From the NCBI GenBank assembly GCA_015057055.1, contig SVFE01000007.1, positions 1 to 61,577 on the forward strand: 61,577 nt of DNA. The letters are read 5' to 3'. Positions 45,803-54,926 of the stretch are shown piece after piece. This DNA is from Lachnospiraceae bacterium (lineage in GTDB: Bacteria > Bacillota > Clostridia > Lachnospirales > Lachnospiraceae). The position numbers were made by a program, and so were the translations under genes. Position 1 is the first letter of the stretch, and every line of letters begins with the position of its first letter. The notes under the pieces were generated by a model. The model did no database searches and was not told where the DNA came from. It saw only the letters and a list, made by a program, of their open reading frames with translations.

Positions 45803-46531
45803 TTAAGAAAGGCTTCGCAGCATCTCTATCATTTCCCGGAAAGTTCCCTGTTTGCCCTCCCAAATGGTTTCGCTATCCAAAATCTGATAATCCGTTACCA
45901 AATAGCTGTCCATGCCGGCGGCCTTTGCTGCCAACATATCTTCCTTTACGTCATTGCCAATCATCAGACATTCCTCCGGCAAAAATCCCATCTTTTTGCA
46001 CACCTCGGAAAAATAGCGCGGATTGGGCTTTCCGAAGGATTCCGATTCATAAGAGGTGATATAATCAAAATCATTTTTGCTTAAGTCCACCCAGCTAAGG
46101 CGGCTCTCCTGCCCCACCATGGGGAAGATGGGATTGGTGGCCAATACGACTTTTTCACATTTTTCCCGGGCAGCCGATACCGCTTCTTTTGCCAGGGGAT
46201 TCTCACCCGTAAATTTTTTTGCCTGATGGAACTCATTGCCATAAAAGGCATCCGTTGCTTCCATGCATTTATCTACGTCCACGTCGGTCCCTGCGCCATT
46301 TTCCATCTCCTCCCGGAAACGGTTCCAAAAACGGTCTTTGTTAATACAGGTACCGTCATTTTTTGCCATGTCTTTGGTTCCTGCCCAAATAACCGGCACC
46401 AGTTTTTGTCCGTCTACGCCAAGGGGAATCAGCACCTTTGCCAATTCCTTAAAATAACCGCCGGTAAATTCTTCCTGATTCATGGGAAGTAATGTCCCGT
46501 CCAAATCAAACATAATTGCTTTATACTTCAT
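45803..46531 (-). CDS. HAD family hydrolase
   Basis: 242 residues. Motif I MFDLDGTLLP has both catalytic acids, motif II lies in VVLATNPIFP, motif III in the Lys of FGKPNPRYF and motif IV in CLMIGNDVKEDM. A cap of about 100 residues lies between I and II. It is a soluble phosphatase with unknown substrate. It overlaps mtnN by 11 bases, so it may act on a product of that pathway, but this is only context. Confidence 0.92.
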   Translation of the reverse strand: MKYKAIMFDLDGTLLPMNQEEFTGGYFKELAKVLIPLGVDGQKLVPVIWAGTKDMAKNDGTCINKDRFWNRFREEMENGAGTDVDVDKCMEATDAFYGNEFHQAKKFTGENPLAKEAVSAAREKCEKVVLATNPIFPMVGQESRLSWVDLSKNDFDYITSYESESFGKPNPRYFSEVCKKMGFLPEECLMIGNDVKEDMLAAKAAGMDSYLVTDYQILDSETIWEGKQGTFREMIEMLRSLS

Positions 46532-47231
46532 TATTTAAATACCTTTCCTCCAACATTTTCATAATGAGCCGGATATTGCGCTCCGAAGCCATCCGGGAAA
46601 ATTCTTCAAAATCCATTCCTGCGCCATCATCGGCCCTATCGGAAATCGCCCGAAGGAGCAAAAACGGCACCCGGTTATAATACGCCACCTGGGCAATCGC
46701 CGCCCCCTCCATCTCGGTACATAAACCGCCAAATTCACTGACAATGGCGTCCTTTCGCGCCGAGGAAGAGACAAATTCATCTCCCGTAACAACCCGTCCG
46801 AAAAAAACCCGGCCATCGGGATTTATCTCTTCATAACACTCCTTTGCCTTCTTTCGCAAAGCCTCATCTGTGGGAAATGCAAATACATCCGCAAAGGGAA
46901 CCTGTCCACGGGGAAATCCGAAATCTACCGCATTCATGTCGTGCTGGACTGCCTCCGTAGCAACCACCACATCTCCGATTCCCACCTCCCGGGAAATGCT
47001 TCCCGCCGCGCCGGTATTGATAATGCAGCTCACTGCAAATTCATCAATGAGAATTTGCGCACAAAATGCGGCGTTCACCTTTCCAACGCCGCATTTTACA
47101 ATCACAACGGATTCTTCTTTTATTTTGCCACAGTGGAATACCAAAGAAGCCTTTGTCTTTTCCTCCCGCTGCGCAAGTTTTGCAATCAGACCATCCACTT
47201 CCCGGTCCATCGCTCCTATAATTCCAATCAT
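46521..47231 (-). CDS. mtnN: 5'-methylthioadenosine/S-adenosylhomocysteine nucleosidase
   Basis: 236 residues. It hydrolyses the glycosidic bond of methylthioadenosine and S-adenosylhomocysteine in methionine salvage. Residues matching the known active site are Glu11 in GAMDREV, Glu in CTEMEGAAIAQ, and the catalytic Asp in AISDRADD. Length and order are normal. Start ATG with a modest upstream site; gap to the pilin gene is 80 bases. Confidence 0.95.
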   Translation of the reverse strand: MIGIIGAMDREVDGLIAKLAQREEKTKASLVFHCGKIKEESVVIVKCGVGKVNAAFCAQILIDEFAVSCIINTGAAGSISREVGIGDVVVATEAVQHDMNAVDFGFPRGQVPFADVFAFPTDEALRKKAKECYEEINPDGRVFFGRVVTGDEFVSSSARKDAIVSEFGGLCTEMEGAAIAQVAYYNRVPFLLLRAISDRADDGAGMDFEEFSRMASERNIRLIMKMLEERYLNNEV

Positions 47232-47311
47232 TTTCTTACCTCTGACATCCGTTTTCTATTCTATTTTATTACAGACACCATTGTTACAGATAGCGCACTC
47301 TATCGGAACTT

Positions 47312-47821
47312 TTACTTGATACAAATGTTTATTCCGATATCATCTACCGAAGTTCCTGAGTGGCTGGTATCTCTTTTGCCTCTGCTGTCTGTCGTGGTAA
47401 TCCACATCGCAATGGGATTTTGTACACCACCCTGATAAGCAATCCAAATTTCACAATTTGATTCGTGAGCCGATTCCAACATTGCCTCATAGGTAGCCTG
47501 ATTTAAATCGCTCCAACCCAGCGTATCCATAACCTCCGCCGCATATGCATTACCTGCCGGTGTCATAATACTTTCCAATGTTCTCGGTGTCACCAGACTA
47601 TCGATAATCGCCTTTGCATTCGGGTCGTCCAATACAATCGGATCATAAGACGCATAAACAACCGCCGAATAGATGGCATTCAATAATTCTTCATCTGCCG
47701 TTACCCTGGATTTTTCCACGTAACGCAAAAGCTGCGGAGCCATAATACCCACAAGAATTGCCATAATCGCTATGACAATAATCAACTCCACCAAAGAAAA
47801 CCCTTTATTATTTGTTTTCAT
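47312..47821 (-). CDS. Type IV pilin-like prepilin protein
   Basis: 169 residues. The N-terminus KTNNKGFSLVELIIVIAIM is a classic class III signal: a prepilin peptidase would cut between Gly and Phe and methylate the Phe. Glu5 of the mature protein is conserved (FSLVE). A single hydrophobic helix precedes a short globular domain ending in a basic, Ser-rich tail. No pilus assembly genes lie near it, so it depends on an apparatus elsewhere. AAGGG precedes the ATG. Confidence 0.9.
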   Translation of the reverse strand: MKTNNKGFSLVELIIVIAIMAILVGIMAPQLLRYVEKSRVTADEELLNAIYSAVVYASYDPIVLDDPNAKAIIDSLVTPRTLESIMTPAGNAYAAEVMDTLGWSDLNQATYEAMLESAHESNCEIWIAYQGGVQNPIAMWITTTDSRGKRDTSHSGTSVDDIGINICIK

Positions 47822-47957
47822 TTTACCCTTTTCTATCCCTTTCTTGTGCTGCCCCCTTGTTACACAATCTCTCCCTATTTATAACTTATCATTTTTCGCA
47901 TTTTTGTCAACATAATCTGCCATAATTCGACAGGAATATTTCCGTTTTTTTTAGCGG

Positions 47958-48596
47958 TTATCGTCCAATGATATATTTGTAAATCGGATTCCCTTTGGAC
48001 GAAAATTTTTCCTCGTATTCCGTCATCACATTTCCTTCGCACATTTTGCTGTCATTGTGCAAATCATAGGTAATGGCCCGGATTTCCCACTTCGTCTCCG
48101 CTACCTCTTCCTCTGCAAAGGTAAACAAATCCTTGTTGTCCGTTTTGAACTCCAAATCTCCCGCCGGATTTAAAATCTCATCATAACGGGCCAGAAACTG
48201 GCGACTGGGGAGCCGACGCTTTGCGTGACGGTCCTTCGGCCAGGGATCGGAAAAATTAAGGTAAATCTTGTCTACTTCTCCTTTGGCAAAAACCTCCGTA
48301 ATCTCTTCCGCATCCATGCGGATAAAACGGATATTCGGCAGGGGATTTTGCTCCATTTTCTGAAGCGCCCGCAGCAGCACGGAAGAATATTTTTCAATTC
48401 CGATGTAGTTTACGCCGGGGTTTTGCTCTGCCAGCGTCATTAAGAAACGGCCTTTCCCCATTCCGATTTCCAAATGAACCGGGTTGTCATTTCCAAAAAA
48501 TGATTTCCACTTTCCCTTTTGTTCCTTAGGCTCCTGCACCACATATTCATTTTCCGCAATGACTTCTCTGGAACCCGTAATATTTCTCAATCGCAT
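47958..48596 (-). CDS. trmB: tRNA (guanine-N7)-methyltransferase
   Basis: 212 residues. The SAM loop is LEIGMGKGRFL, followed by IGIEKYSSVLLRAL, and the family motif INFSDPWPKDRHAKRRL is complete. It methylates G46 in the variable loop of tRNA. Length normal. Divergent from the carboxypeptidase gene to its right. Confidence 0.96.
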   Translation of the reverse strand: MRLRNITGSREVIAENEYVVQEPKEQKGKWKSFFGNDNPVHLEIGMGKGRFLMTLAEQNPGVNYIGIEKYSSVLLRALQKMEQNPLPNIRFIRMDAEEITEVFAKGEVDKIYLNFSDPWPKDRHAKRRLPSRQFLARYDEILNPAGDLEFKTDNKDLFTFAEEEVAETKWEIRAITYDLHNDSKMCEGNVMTEYEEKFSSKGNPIYKYIIGR

Positions 48597-48734
48597 ATTG
48601 CACCTTCCTAAGCATTTTAAATTTCTTCCATTCTACTACATTTTTTTGAAAATCGCATCTTATTTTAATGAATCATTGGTTTTTTTACGGAAATAGTGTA
48701 TGATATTCATAGTTATTTTGAAAGTTGGTTCTTT

Positions 48735-50330
48735 ATGAAATTTATCTATAAAACAAAATCAAAAATCAGAATTCTTCTTTTTCTTCTGATGGCTTCCCTG
48801 GTTTTTGGGGGCATGCCCCTGCAGGCATTTGCCACGATGGACGAGTACCTGGAAGAAGCAGAAGAGCGGAAAAACGATCCGGTAGAGAGTAACGAAGTGC
48901 CCAATTGGCCCACCGGTCCTGCCATCGGTGCAGAAGCGGCGATTCTTATGGATGCCAACACCGGCGCCATTTTATACGCCAAAAACATCCATGCCATTCT
49001 CTATCCTGCCAGCACCACAAAAATTATGACCAGTCTGGTAGCCATCGAGAACAGTGAGTTGAATGAAATCGTTACCGTCAGCCAATCCGCCATTGATGCC
49101 AATGCGCCCGATGGTTCCAACATGGGACTTGTGGCCGGAGAGCAACTGACCATGGAGGAGCTTCTCTACGGTATTTTGATTAAATCAGCCAACGAAGGCT
49201 GCAATGCGGTGGCGGAGCACATCTGCGGGGACACCGATACCTATGTTGCCAGAATGAATGAACGGGCCATCGAGCTTGGTTGCCAAAACACTCATTTCGT
49301 TACTACCAACGGCCTGCATGATGAAAATCATTATACCACCGCTTACGACTTGGCCCTGATTGCCCGGGAATTTTTCAGCTATGATATTCTCTGTAAAATG
49401 TCCAACACGTCGCTCCTTATTTTGGAGGAAAATGCCTATCACGGAGAGCATTATCTGCAGAGCCACAATAAACTTCTGGAAGGACAGACTTATGCTTATG
49501 AATATCTTCTGGGAAGTAAAACCGGATTTACCAGCGATTCCAGACAAACGCTGGTCTCTTGTGCGGAATACAACGGGCTGAAGCTTATCTGCGTTATTTT
49601 GAAGGAAGAGAGTCCTTATCAGTTTGAGGATACCATCGCCCTGTTCGATTACGGCTTTGCCAATTTTTCACCGGTAAATATTGCTGCCAATGAAACCGGC
49701 TACCAGGTAAACCACACCGATTTTTTTGATTCGGAAACCGACATTTTCGGAAGCACGGCACCGCTCATCTCCATTGACCGGAATGCCAATATTGTCCTTC
49801 CCAACGGTTTTGAATTTTCGGATGTGACGTCCACCCTCACTTACGAAGGGGATTCCCTGGCGCGGATTGATTATACCTATCATTCCCTGTATCTTGGCAG
49901 TGCGGAAGTAGTACTTTCCATCAGCGCCGCAGATCGGTTCCAGTTTTCAGAAGAAGACATTGCCGATGCGGAGGCGGGTGCCGCCGATACCGGTCACGTT
50001 ATCATTAACGTGCGTCACATATTGATTTTTCTTGTAGGACTTTTGGCTGTTGTAATTTTGGGAATTATTCTTTTTTACCGCCTGCGGGCAAGTTACGGCC
50101 GGAAGAAGCGGCTTCGGGAAATCCGAAAACGGAATTCTTCCACCGCAAGGAGACGGGAAGCCCTGCGCAGAAATGCTCCGGCGCGGCGTCGTCCGATGCG
50201 GCGTCATCCATCTACCCCTTCGAAAACACGGCCAAAAAATAAGAGACGACCTCCGGTCAAACGCAGTTCTCCGCGAAACACCGGTTGGGAAAAACGAAAT
50301 GATATTAACTTTAAAGATTTTGACTTGTAA
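48735..50330 (+). CDS. D-alanyl-D-alanine carboxypeptidase with basic tail
   Basis: 531 residues from ATG 48735 (upstream site GAAAG is weak; an earlier in-frame ATG at 48696 would spoil the signal peptide). A signal sequence (about residues 1-37) is followed by the S11 peptidase domain: SxxK at Ser93-Lys96 (ASTTKIM), SxN in SANEGCNAVAEH, and KTG at Lys262 (GSKTGFTS). A membrane helix near residues 432-455 then anchors the protein from its C-terminal side, and about 65 residues very rich in Arg and Pro form a cytoplasmic tail. It trims terminal D-Ala from peptidoglycan. The C-terminal tail is unusual for the family. Confidence 0.93.
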   Translation: MKFIYKTKSKIRILLFLLMASLVFGGMPLQAFATMDEYLEEAEERKNDPVESNEVPNWPTGPAIGAEAAILMDANTGAILYAKNIHAILYPASTTKIMTSLVAIENSELNEIVTVSQSAIDANAPDGSNMGLVAGEQLTMEELLYGILIKSANEGCNAVAEHICGDTDTYVARMNERAIELGCQNTHFVTTNGLHDENHYTTAYDLALIAREFFSYDILCKMSNTSLLILEENAYHGEHYLQSHNKLLEGQTYAYEYLLGSKTGFTSDSRQTLVSCAEYNGLKLICVILKEESPYQFEDTIALFDYGFANFSPVNIAANETGYQVNHTDFFDSETDIFGSTAPLISIDRNANIVLPNGFEFSDVTSTLTYEGDSLARIDYTYHSLYLGSAEVVLSISAADRFQFSEEDIADAEAGAADTGHVIINVRHILIFLVGLLAVVILGIILFYRLRASYGRKKRLREIRKRNSSTARRREALRRNAPARRRPMRRHPSTPSKTRPKNKRRPPVKRSSPRNTGWEKRNDINFKDFDL

Positions 50331-50943
50331 TACGGATTACCGTATTCATGGGCGGGATTTGGTCCCCCCATTTTTCTAAAATTTCATCCCGGGAAGTTTT
50401 ATGACTTTCTACGGTTAATTCCGCTGTTTCATCCTCTGAGACAGCGGTTTTTATTTGCCACAAAGTAGAACCTTTCTTTTCTGCTTCGCGCCACATTTCC
50501 TCCACATCAAAGCCTTCCCCGTTATCACTGACTTCCAAAACAAAGCGTCCGTCTTCTCTTCGGAAGGTACGAATGCTCATTCTTCCCTGCTCCCCGATAT
50601 TGCGGACGCCATGATAAAAGGCATTTTCCAGCAATAACTTACAGGAAAAAAGCGGCAACTTAAATTCCCGGACATCGATATCGTAAGAAACATTGTAACA
50701 TTCTTCAAAACGCATTTTCATAAGATTGGCGTAGTGCTCTGCAAACGCAATCTCTATTTCTGCGCTGTTCCAGGGCGCAGACTTCGCCATCTTAATCACA
50801 TGTTTTGTATAGTGTAAAAATTCCTGCATCATCTCGGACGCAGCCGGCTGGTCATGGTCGATCAAAAAATGAATCGTAGACAATGTGTTTAGCACAAAAT
50901 GAGAACTCAATTGTTTTTCGTATACTTCAGCTTTTATCTGCAT
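50311..50943 (-). CDS. Short LytS-type histidine kinase
   Basis: 210 residues from ATG 50943, which has GGTGGAG 7 bases upstream (a GTG at 50955 lacks a useful one). HFVLNTLSTI carries the His block of the LytS/YpdA class, and the ATPase domain shows LLLENAFYHG and SDNGEGFD. There is no membrane or sensor domain. The last ATP-lid motif is weak. It follows a receiver-only gene on the same strand, and is cytosolic. It overlaps the carboxypeptidase gene tail to tail by 20 bases. Confidence 0.85.
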   Translation of the reverse strand: MQIKAEVYEKQLSSHFVLNTLSTIHFLIDHDQPAASEMMQEFLHYTKHVIKMAKSAPWNSAEIEIAFAEHYANLMKMRFEECYNVSYDIDVREFKLPLFSCKLLLENAFYHGVRNIGEQGRMSIRTFRREDGRFVLEVSDNGEGFDVEEMWREAEKKGSTLWQIKTAVSEDETAELTVESHKTSRDEILEKWGDQIPPMNTVIRITSQNL

Positions 50944-50978
50944 ATTCCGCTCCACCTTTTACTGTTCATCCTTGTTGT

Positions 50979-51380
50979 TTAGTCATTGGAAATAATACGA
51001 AGCAACTCTTCATACTGAAGGGGTTTTTCCAAGAGGGCATCAAATCCCTTCTCCAGCAGTTCTTCTTCCGACGTCCTAAGATCCGCCGTCAGACCCACAA
51101 TCTGCAGCGACCCGGCGTCGGATTTTCCGGATTCCCGAATCTTTTGGCAAGTCTTGTCACCACTTAAAATCGGCATGTACAAATCGAACAAGGCCAGATC
51201 AAAAAATCCGTCTTCCTTTTCCAGATAAAGCTCCAGCGCTTCCTGCCCGTTTTTTGTCAGATAAATTTCCGCGTCGCATTTTTGTAAAACAGTTTCTACG
51301 ATACGTCTGCAGATTTCTTCATCTTCTGCCACAAGCACCCGCTTATTTTTCAATGCATCCGTAATTTTTTCTATCGGCAT
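50979..51380 (-). CDS. Single-domain response regulator
   Basis: 133 residues from ATG 51380, with GGGAGG 5 bases upstream. A lone receiver domain: acidic pair in VAEDEE, phosphoacceptor Asp in ALFDLYMP, Thr in GLTAD and Lys in LEKP. There is no output domain, so it acts by binding a partner or as a phosphate sink. Partner kinase is probably the next gene. It starts two bases after the YcxB-like gene. Confidence 0.92.
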   Translation of the reverse strand: MPIEKITDALKNKRVLVAEDEEICRRIVETVLQKCDAEIYLTKNGQEALELYLEKEDGFFDLALFDLYMPILSGDKTCQKIRESGKSDAGSLQIVGLTADLRTSEEELLEKGFDALLEKPLQYEELLRIISND

Positions 51381-51381
51381 A

Positions 51382-51939
51382 TCACACCTCCCCATTTTGG
51401 CTTTCCCCAAACAACTCTTTTTTGGTTTTTTTATTGATATAGGCCTTGAATTCTTCTATGGTTTTTCCGTCTTTAAATCCGTCTTTAAATACCACCTGTC
51501 CGTGCTCAATCATGCCTCGCTTGCCGATAATCAGGATAATTAAATCCTCTGTTTCGTATGCACCGCTCAGAGAAGAATATTTAAAAGAAAAAGAGGCCTT
51601 GTTGACCCGCACCGCAATTTTGTCCTGGTAAAATTCCAAAATCATGGCAATGGCTTTTCCATGCTCCTTTTGCAATTTCCGGTAGTTAATCCATTCGCTG
51701 AAGGTATAGCCGAACAGGGCCATAAACAAAAGATAAAGAGAAAGAACCCCAAACACAATGGCCGGCGTCTGCATTTTAAAATAAAACAGGAAAAGAAGGG
51801 ACGCCGCCAAGGCAATCACCGCCAATACAACTGCGTAGATTTGCAAATTCTTCCGCATCTTTCGAAACGTTTTTTTACAATACTGTTTATGTAATTTTCT
51901 GGTCAAAATGAAACGGTTTTCAAAAAAAATATTTGCCAT
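51382..51939 (-). CDS. YcxB-like membrane protein
   Basis: 185 residues with two membrane helices (about residues 33-75), flanked by basic N-terminal residues, and a C-terminal beta-rich domain typical of YcxB-like proteins. Role unknown. It is first in a three-gene unit with a receiver and a kinase, to which it might give a membrane input or output; this rests on position alone. Confidence 0.8.
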   Translation of the reverse strand: MANIFFENRFILTRKLHKQYCKKTFRKMRKNLQIYAVVLAVIALAASLLFLFYFKMQTPAIVFGVLSLYLLFMALFGYTFSEWINYRKLQKEHGKAIAMILEFYQDKIAVRVNKASFSFKYSSLSGAYETEDLIILIIGKRGMIEHGQVVFKDGFKDGKTIEEFKAYINKKTKKELFGESQNGEV

Positions 51940-52030
51940 TTTCTTCCTGCAATCCTTTCCTGATTACAAAATTCTGATGTATAAAATCTGCGCCGGATTC
52001 TCTTAGTTTTCCGACTTTTCAAATCTTCCC

Positions 52031-52567
52031 CTAATTTTTCAAATGTTCCAAAAGCTCCTCCGGGGTGCGAACCACCCGGAATAGCTCCTGCTCAGAAAGC
52101 GGCGCCATGAATTGCTCCTGCGCCAATGTATTTAAATAGTCTAACAGTCCGTCAAAAAAGCCGTCGCAATTATAGAGGAAAACCGGTTTTTCATGTCTTC
52201 CCAATTGGCGCAGCGTCATAATTTCAAACAGTTCATCCAGTGTACCGATTCCGCCGGGCAATGCCACAAATGCATCCGAAAGATCCTCCATCACTTGCTT
52301 TCTCTCCCGCATGGTTTCCGTATAGATAAAGTCATTGCAATTTTCCAGCAAGACGCCGGGAATGCAAAAAAAGGTAGGTGCAACACCGACAATCTCTGCT
52401 CCCGCCTTTTGAAATCCTTCGGCCACGGCTCCCATCATTCCGGTCAGACCTCCGCCAAAAACCAGGCGGTGACGGGCATTTCCCAGTGCCTCTCCCAGAC
52501 GCATTGCCTCCTCCAGATACGCCGGGGAAATCTTCTGACTGGAGGCTCCATAAATACAAATATTCAC
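52031..52567 (-). CDS. LOG family protein (cytokinin riboside 5'-monophosphate phosphoribohydrolase-like)
   Basis: 178 residues with the LOG signature FVALPGGIGTLDELFE and an N-terminal Rossmann part (FGGGLTGMMGAVAEG). Such enzymes hydrolyse nucleoside 5'-monophosphates with N6-modified or plain adenine, releasing the base. In bacteria they are often nucleotide pyrophosphatase/nucleosidase-like and their role is not settled. It is coupled to the exonuclease gene by an ATGA overlap. Confidence 0.9.
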   Translation of the reverse strand: MNICIYGASSQKISPAYLEEAMRLGEALGNARHRLVFGGGLTGMMGAVAEGFQKAGAEIVGVAPTFFCIPGVLLENCNDFIYTETMRERKQVMEDLSDAFVALPGGIGTLDELFEIMTLRQLGRHEKPVFLYNCDGFFDGLLDYLNTLAQEQFMAPLSEQELFRVVRTPEELLEHLKN

Positions 52568-53523
52568 TTCTTTTCTCCTTTGCCCGATTTTTTGGATGAT
52601 TTCTTGCGCTCCTTTAACTGCAGGATTTCCTCCTCTGTGGTATAAGTAAGAAGCTTATCTGCATAAAAAAGCCCCTCTTCGTTTTTCCGGATTTTCAACT
52701 TGCCTTTGATGGCACCATGCTCTTTGCAAATTCCGCCGCAATAGTATATCTTCGTGCCGGTGGAAAACCAGCGCACTTTTGCCCGCACCGGTTTCTGATT
52801 GCATAACGCGCAGTTGATTGCCAACACACGGCGGTTTTCCGAAATTTCTGCCTTTTCTTCGTATCCTCTGGAAATGTACCAATTGTCTTTTCCCTGGAAA
52901 AGGTGTATTTCTTCTTTTTCACTTCGGGGAATGTGATACAGATCATAGGTATAATTATTTTTCAAAAATGTTTCATTGTACATGCCAAACAACCGTGCAG
53001 TATAATAAGCATCACTGTCTGCACGGTGAAAGGGAACATCCTTTTCAATTCCTACCATATCCACCGCTGTCTCCAGACTCCTGGAAATATTTTCTTCCTT
53101 CTGCTGAATGGCAAATAGTTTCTGAACATTGTAGTACGGTAAGGGTTTTTCCGCCAGAGGCGCCAAACCGTAATATTTAATATTTCTCTGCAACTCTGTC
53201 AAATCCTGGGAGCCCCAGGTACAGAAGATGGGGTTCTCCCCGCACCATTCCATAAAACGTCTATATACATTGGGAAATATATCGCCGTGTTGCAATTCGC
53301 CCTTTTTCAGATGTAGCATTTTTTGCGTACGCCAACTAATCTCATGATAAACCTGCGGTTTCACAAGCTCATGAAATTGATCTACGATTTCCCTGTTCTC
53401 ATTCATCCGGACAGCGCCAATCTCGATAATCTCAAAAAGAAGCGGCCGCTCCTCTTTGGATTTTCCGTCGTAGGGCTGATTCCATTCCAAATCAAAAATA
53501 ATGTAATTCTTTTTATCCATCAT
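52564..53523 (-). CDS. DEDDh-type 3'-5' exonuclease (KapD/RNase T-like)
   Basis: 319 residues from ATG 53523 (start not certain; ATG 53520 and TTG 53553 are other options). Exo I is IFDLEWNQ with Asp and Glu, Exo II lies in FCTWGSQDL, and Exo III HRADSDAYYTARL gives the His and last Asp. Beyond about residue 200 comes a C-terminal extension with a Cys pair (ALCNQKP and GGICKEHG) that may bind zinc. It could degrade RNA or DNA ends. A basic tail follows. Confidence 0.9.
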   Translation of the reverse strand: MMDKKNYIIFDLEWNQPYDGKSKEERPLLFEIIEIGAVRMNENREIVDQFHELVKPQVYHEISWRTQKMLHLKKGELQHGDIFPNVYRRFMEWCGENPIFCTWGSQDLTELQRNIKYYGLAPLAEKPLPYYNVQKLFAIQQKEENISRSLETAVDMVGIEKDVPFHRADSDAYYTARLFGMYNETFLKNNYTYDLYHIPRSEKEEIHLFQGKDNWYISRGYEEKAEISENRRVLAINCALCNQKPVRAKVRWFSTGTKIYYCGGICKEHGAIKGKLKIRKNEEGLFYADKLLTYTTEEEILQLKERKKSSKKSGKGEKK

Positions 53524-53566
53524 GCCTACATTATAATACAAATGCAGTTTCAAAAAAAGCCCTGAT

Positions 53567-53605
53567 AAAATAACAAAGAGGAGATACGTTTACCTATCTC
53601 CTCTT
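53567..53605 (-). terminator. Intrinsic terminator
   Basis: AAGAGGAGATA (53576-53586) pairs with TATCTCCTCTT (53595-53605). On the minus strand it is followed by TGTTATTTT, fitting the end of the 358-residue membrane protein gene. Confidence 0.75.
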
Positions 53606-53657
53606 GTCATATAAATATCATTTACAAATTACTATTTCTGATTTTTCCGGTCTGCAT

Positions 53658-54734
53658 TTACTGATTGTCATTTCTCGTTCCATAAATGCCGCCGCCCAGC
53701 GTTCCGTTATTTTGCAAGGTGCTTTCATAATTGGAAAAGCTCTGGGACGGTGTCACCGGTGCCTGGGGCGCCTGAGAACCGTAAAGCGGATTCTGGGAAG
53801 GTTCCGGCGCTTTGTACTGCGCCTCCCTTTCTCTCTGAAGGCGCTCTTCCTCCGAACGCTTCAAAAAGTCCATGCTCAGTCCCGTTTCACTGTCATTTAC
53901 CTGCTGGGGCGGTGTGTAAGAATTTCCCGCATAAATGTCCGAATTGCCATACGCATTGGTACCGCCGTACTGATAAGCACCGGGTGCCGGGATACTGTTG
54001 TCCGGGCTGTAGTAAGGATTTTCTCCATACGCATTCGTAGGCGCAGACGCTGTGGATGCGGGACGGAACAACATTTCCTCTGCCTGTTTCTTTTTCGCCT
54101 TTATGGAGACAAAAGCAAAAATTCCAAAAAGCAGAAGGACTCCGCCCACAATGAAAAGGGTCATATGTGCTGCGGGTGAAACCTTTTGAATCATTAAAGG
54201 AACAATGATATCATCTGCCTCAGATGAAGAATATCCGCAATAATAGGTCAGGTATTCTTTCATCAAATCATATTCTTCACTTGTCATTTTCTTAAGCACA
54301 CCATCGATTTCCATGGTTGTCATTCCGTAATCCACTCGTCCGGTGGTATCGAAATACCAATCGTTGGTCTCATCCATAATCTGCTGTGCGGTTTCAAAAT
54401 CATCCTTACCGTTCAAACGAAGACCGATAAAAAAGTCAATATCGTAATAACCGTCTCGGTCTACGAACAAGTGGGGAATTGCATATCCCCGGCCGGATTC
54501 GTGGCTGCTTACTTCCACGAAATAAACGGTATTTGTCGTTGTTTCACTGTAGATGCAATCCCAAATCAAATCCACTGTCATGCTGACGCGGTCGCCTGCC
54601 TCCAGTGTATCCCATTCCACATCTTCCATTTCTATCGGCTCTGCGGTGTAGGTAGCATACTGTTTTACACCAAGACCGATGAAAATAGCGCTGATAATTA
54701 AAAAAATTACAGCGGAAAGGTAACTTTTTCCCAT
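53658..54734 (-). CDS. Two-helix membrane protein with disordered C-terminus
   Basis: 358 residues. One N-terminal helix (residues 5-25), an extracytoplasmic domain of about 165 residues without recognised fold, a second helix (about residues 193-212), then a cytoplasmic tail rich in Pro, Gln, Tyr and Asn. No family is recognised. A Tyr/Pro/Asn-rich tail suggests protein binding or condensate-like behaviour, but nothing in the sequence proves it. Terminated by the hairpin at 53567-53605; located after tRNA-Arg. Confidence 0.7.
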   Translation of the reverse strand: MGKSYLSAVIFLIISAIFIGLGVKQYATYTAEPIEMEDVEWDTLEAGDRVSMTVDLIWDCIYSETTTNTVYFVEVSSHESGRGYAIPHLFVDRDGYYDIDFFIGLRLNGKDDFETAQQIMDETNDWYFDTTGRVDYGMTTMEIDGVLKKMTSEEYDLMKEYLTYYCGYSSSEADDIIVPLMIQKVSPAAHMTLFIVGGVLLLFGIFAFVSIKAKKKQAEEMLFRPASTASAPTNAYGENPYYSPDNSIPAPGAYQYGGTNAYGNSDIYAGNSYTPPQQVNDSETGLSMDFLKRSEEERLQREREAQYKAPEPSQNPLYGSQAPQAPVTPSQSFSNYESTLQNNGTLGGGIYGTRNDNQ

Positions 54735-54762
54735 GTTTTATCCCCCTTGTATTTTTTGGAAA

Positions 54763-54834
54763 TGCTCCCAGCAGGAATCGAACCTGCAACTAGCCCTTAG
54801 GAGGGGCTTATTATATCCATTTAACTATGGAAGC
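54763..54834 (-). tRNA. tRNA-Arg (anticodon CCU)
   Basis: 72 bases on the minus strand. Acceptor arms GCTTCCA and TGGGAGC (one T-G pair), anticodon stem AGCCC/GGGCT with loop CTCCTAA, anticodon CCT for the AGG codon, T arm GCAGG-TTCGATT-CCTGC, discriminator A. CCA is not encoded. It sits between a membrane protein gene and a DUF3881 gene. Confidence 0.97.
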
Positions 54835-54926
54835 AAACCCCTTGCGGGGCTAAAGAAAGGAATAAAAGAATCATATCAAATTTTGTTTGCTTTCGCAACC
54901 GAAAATCTTCTCGCGAGCGCTACATT

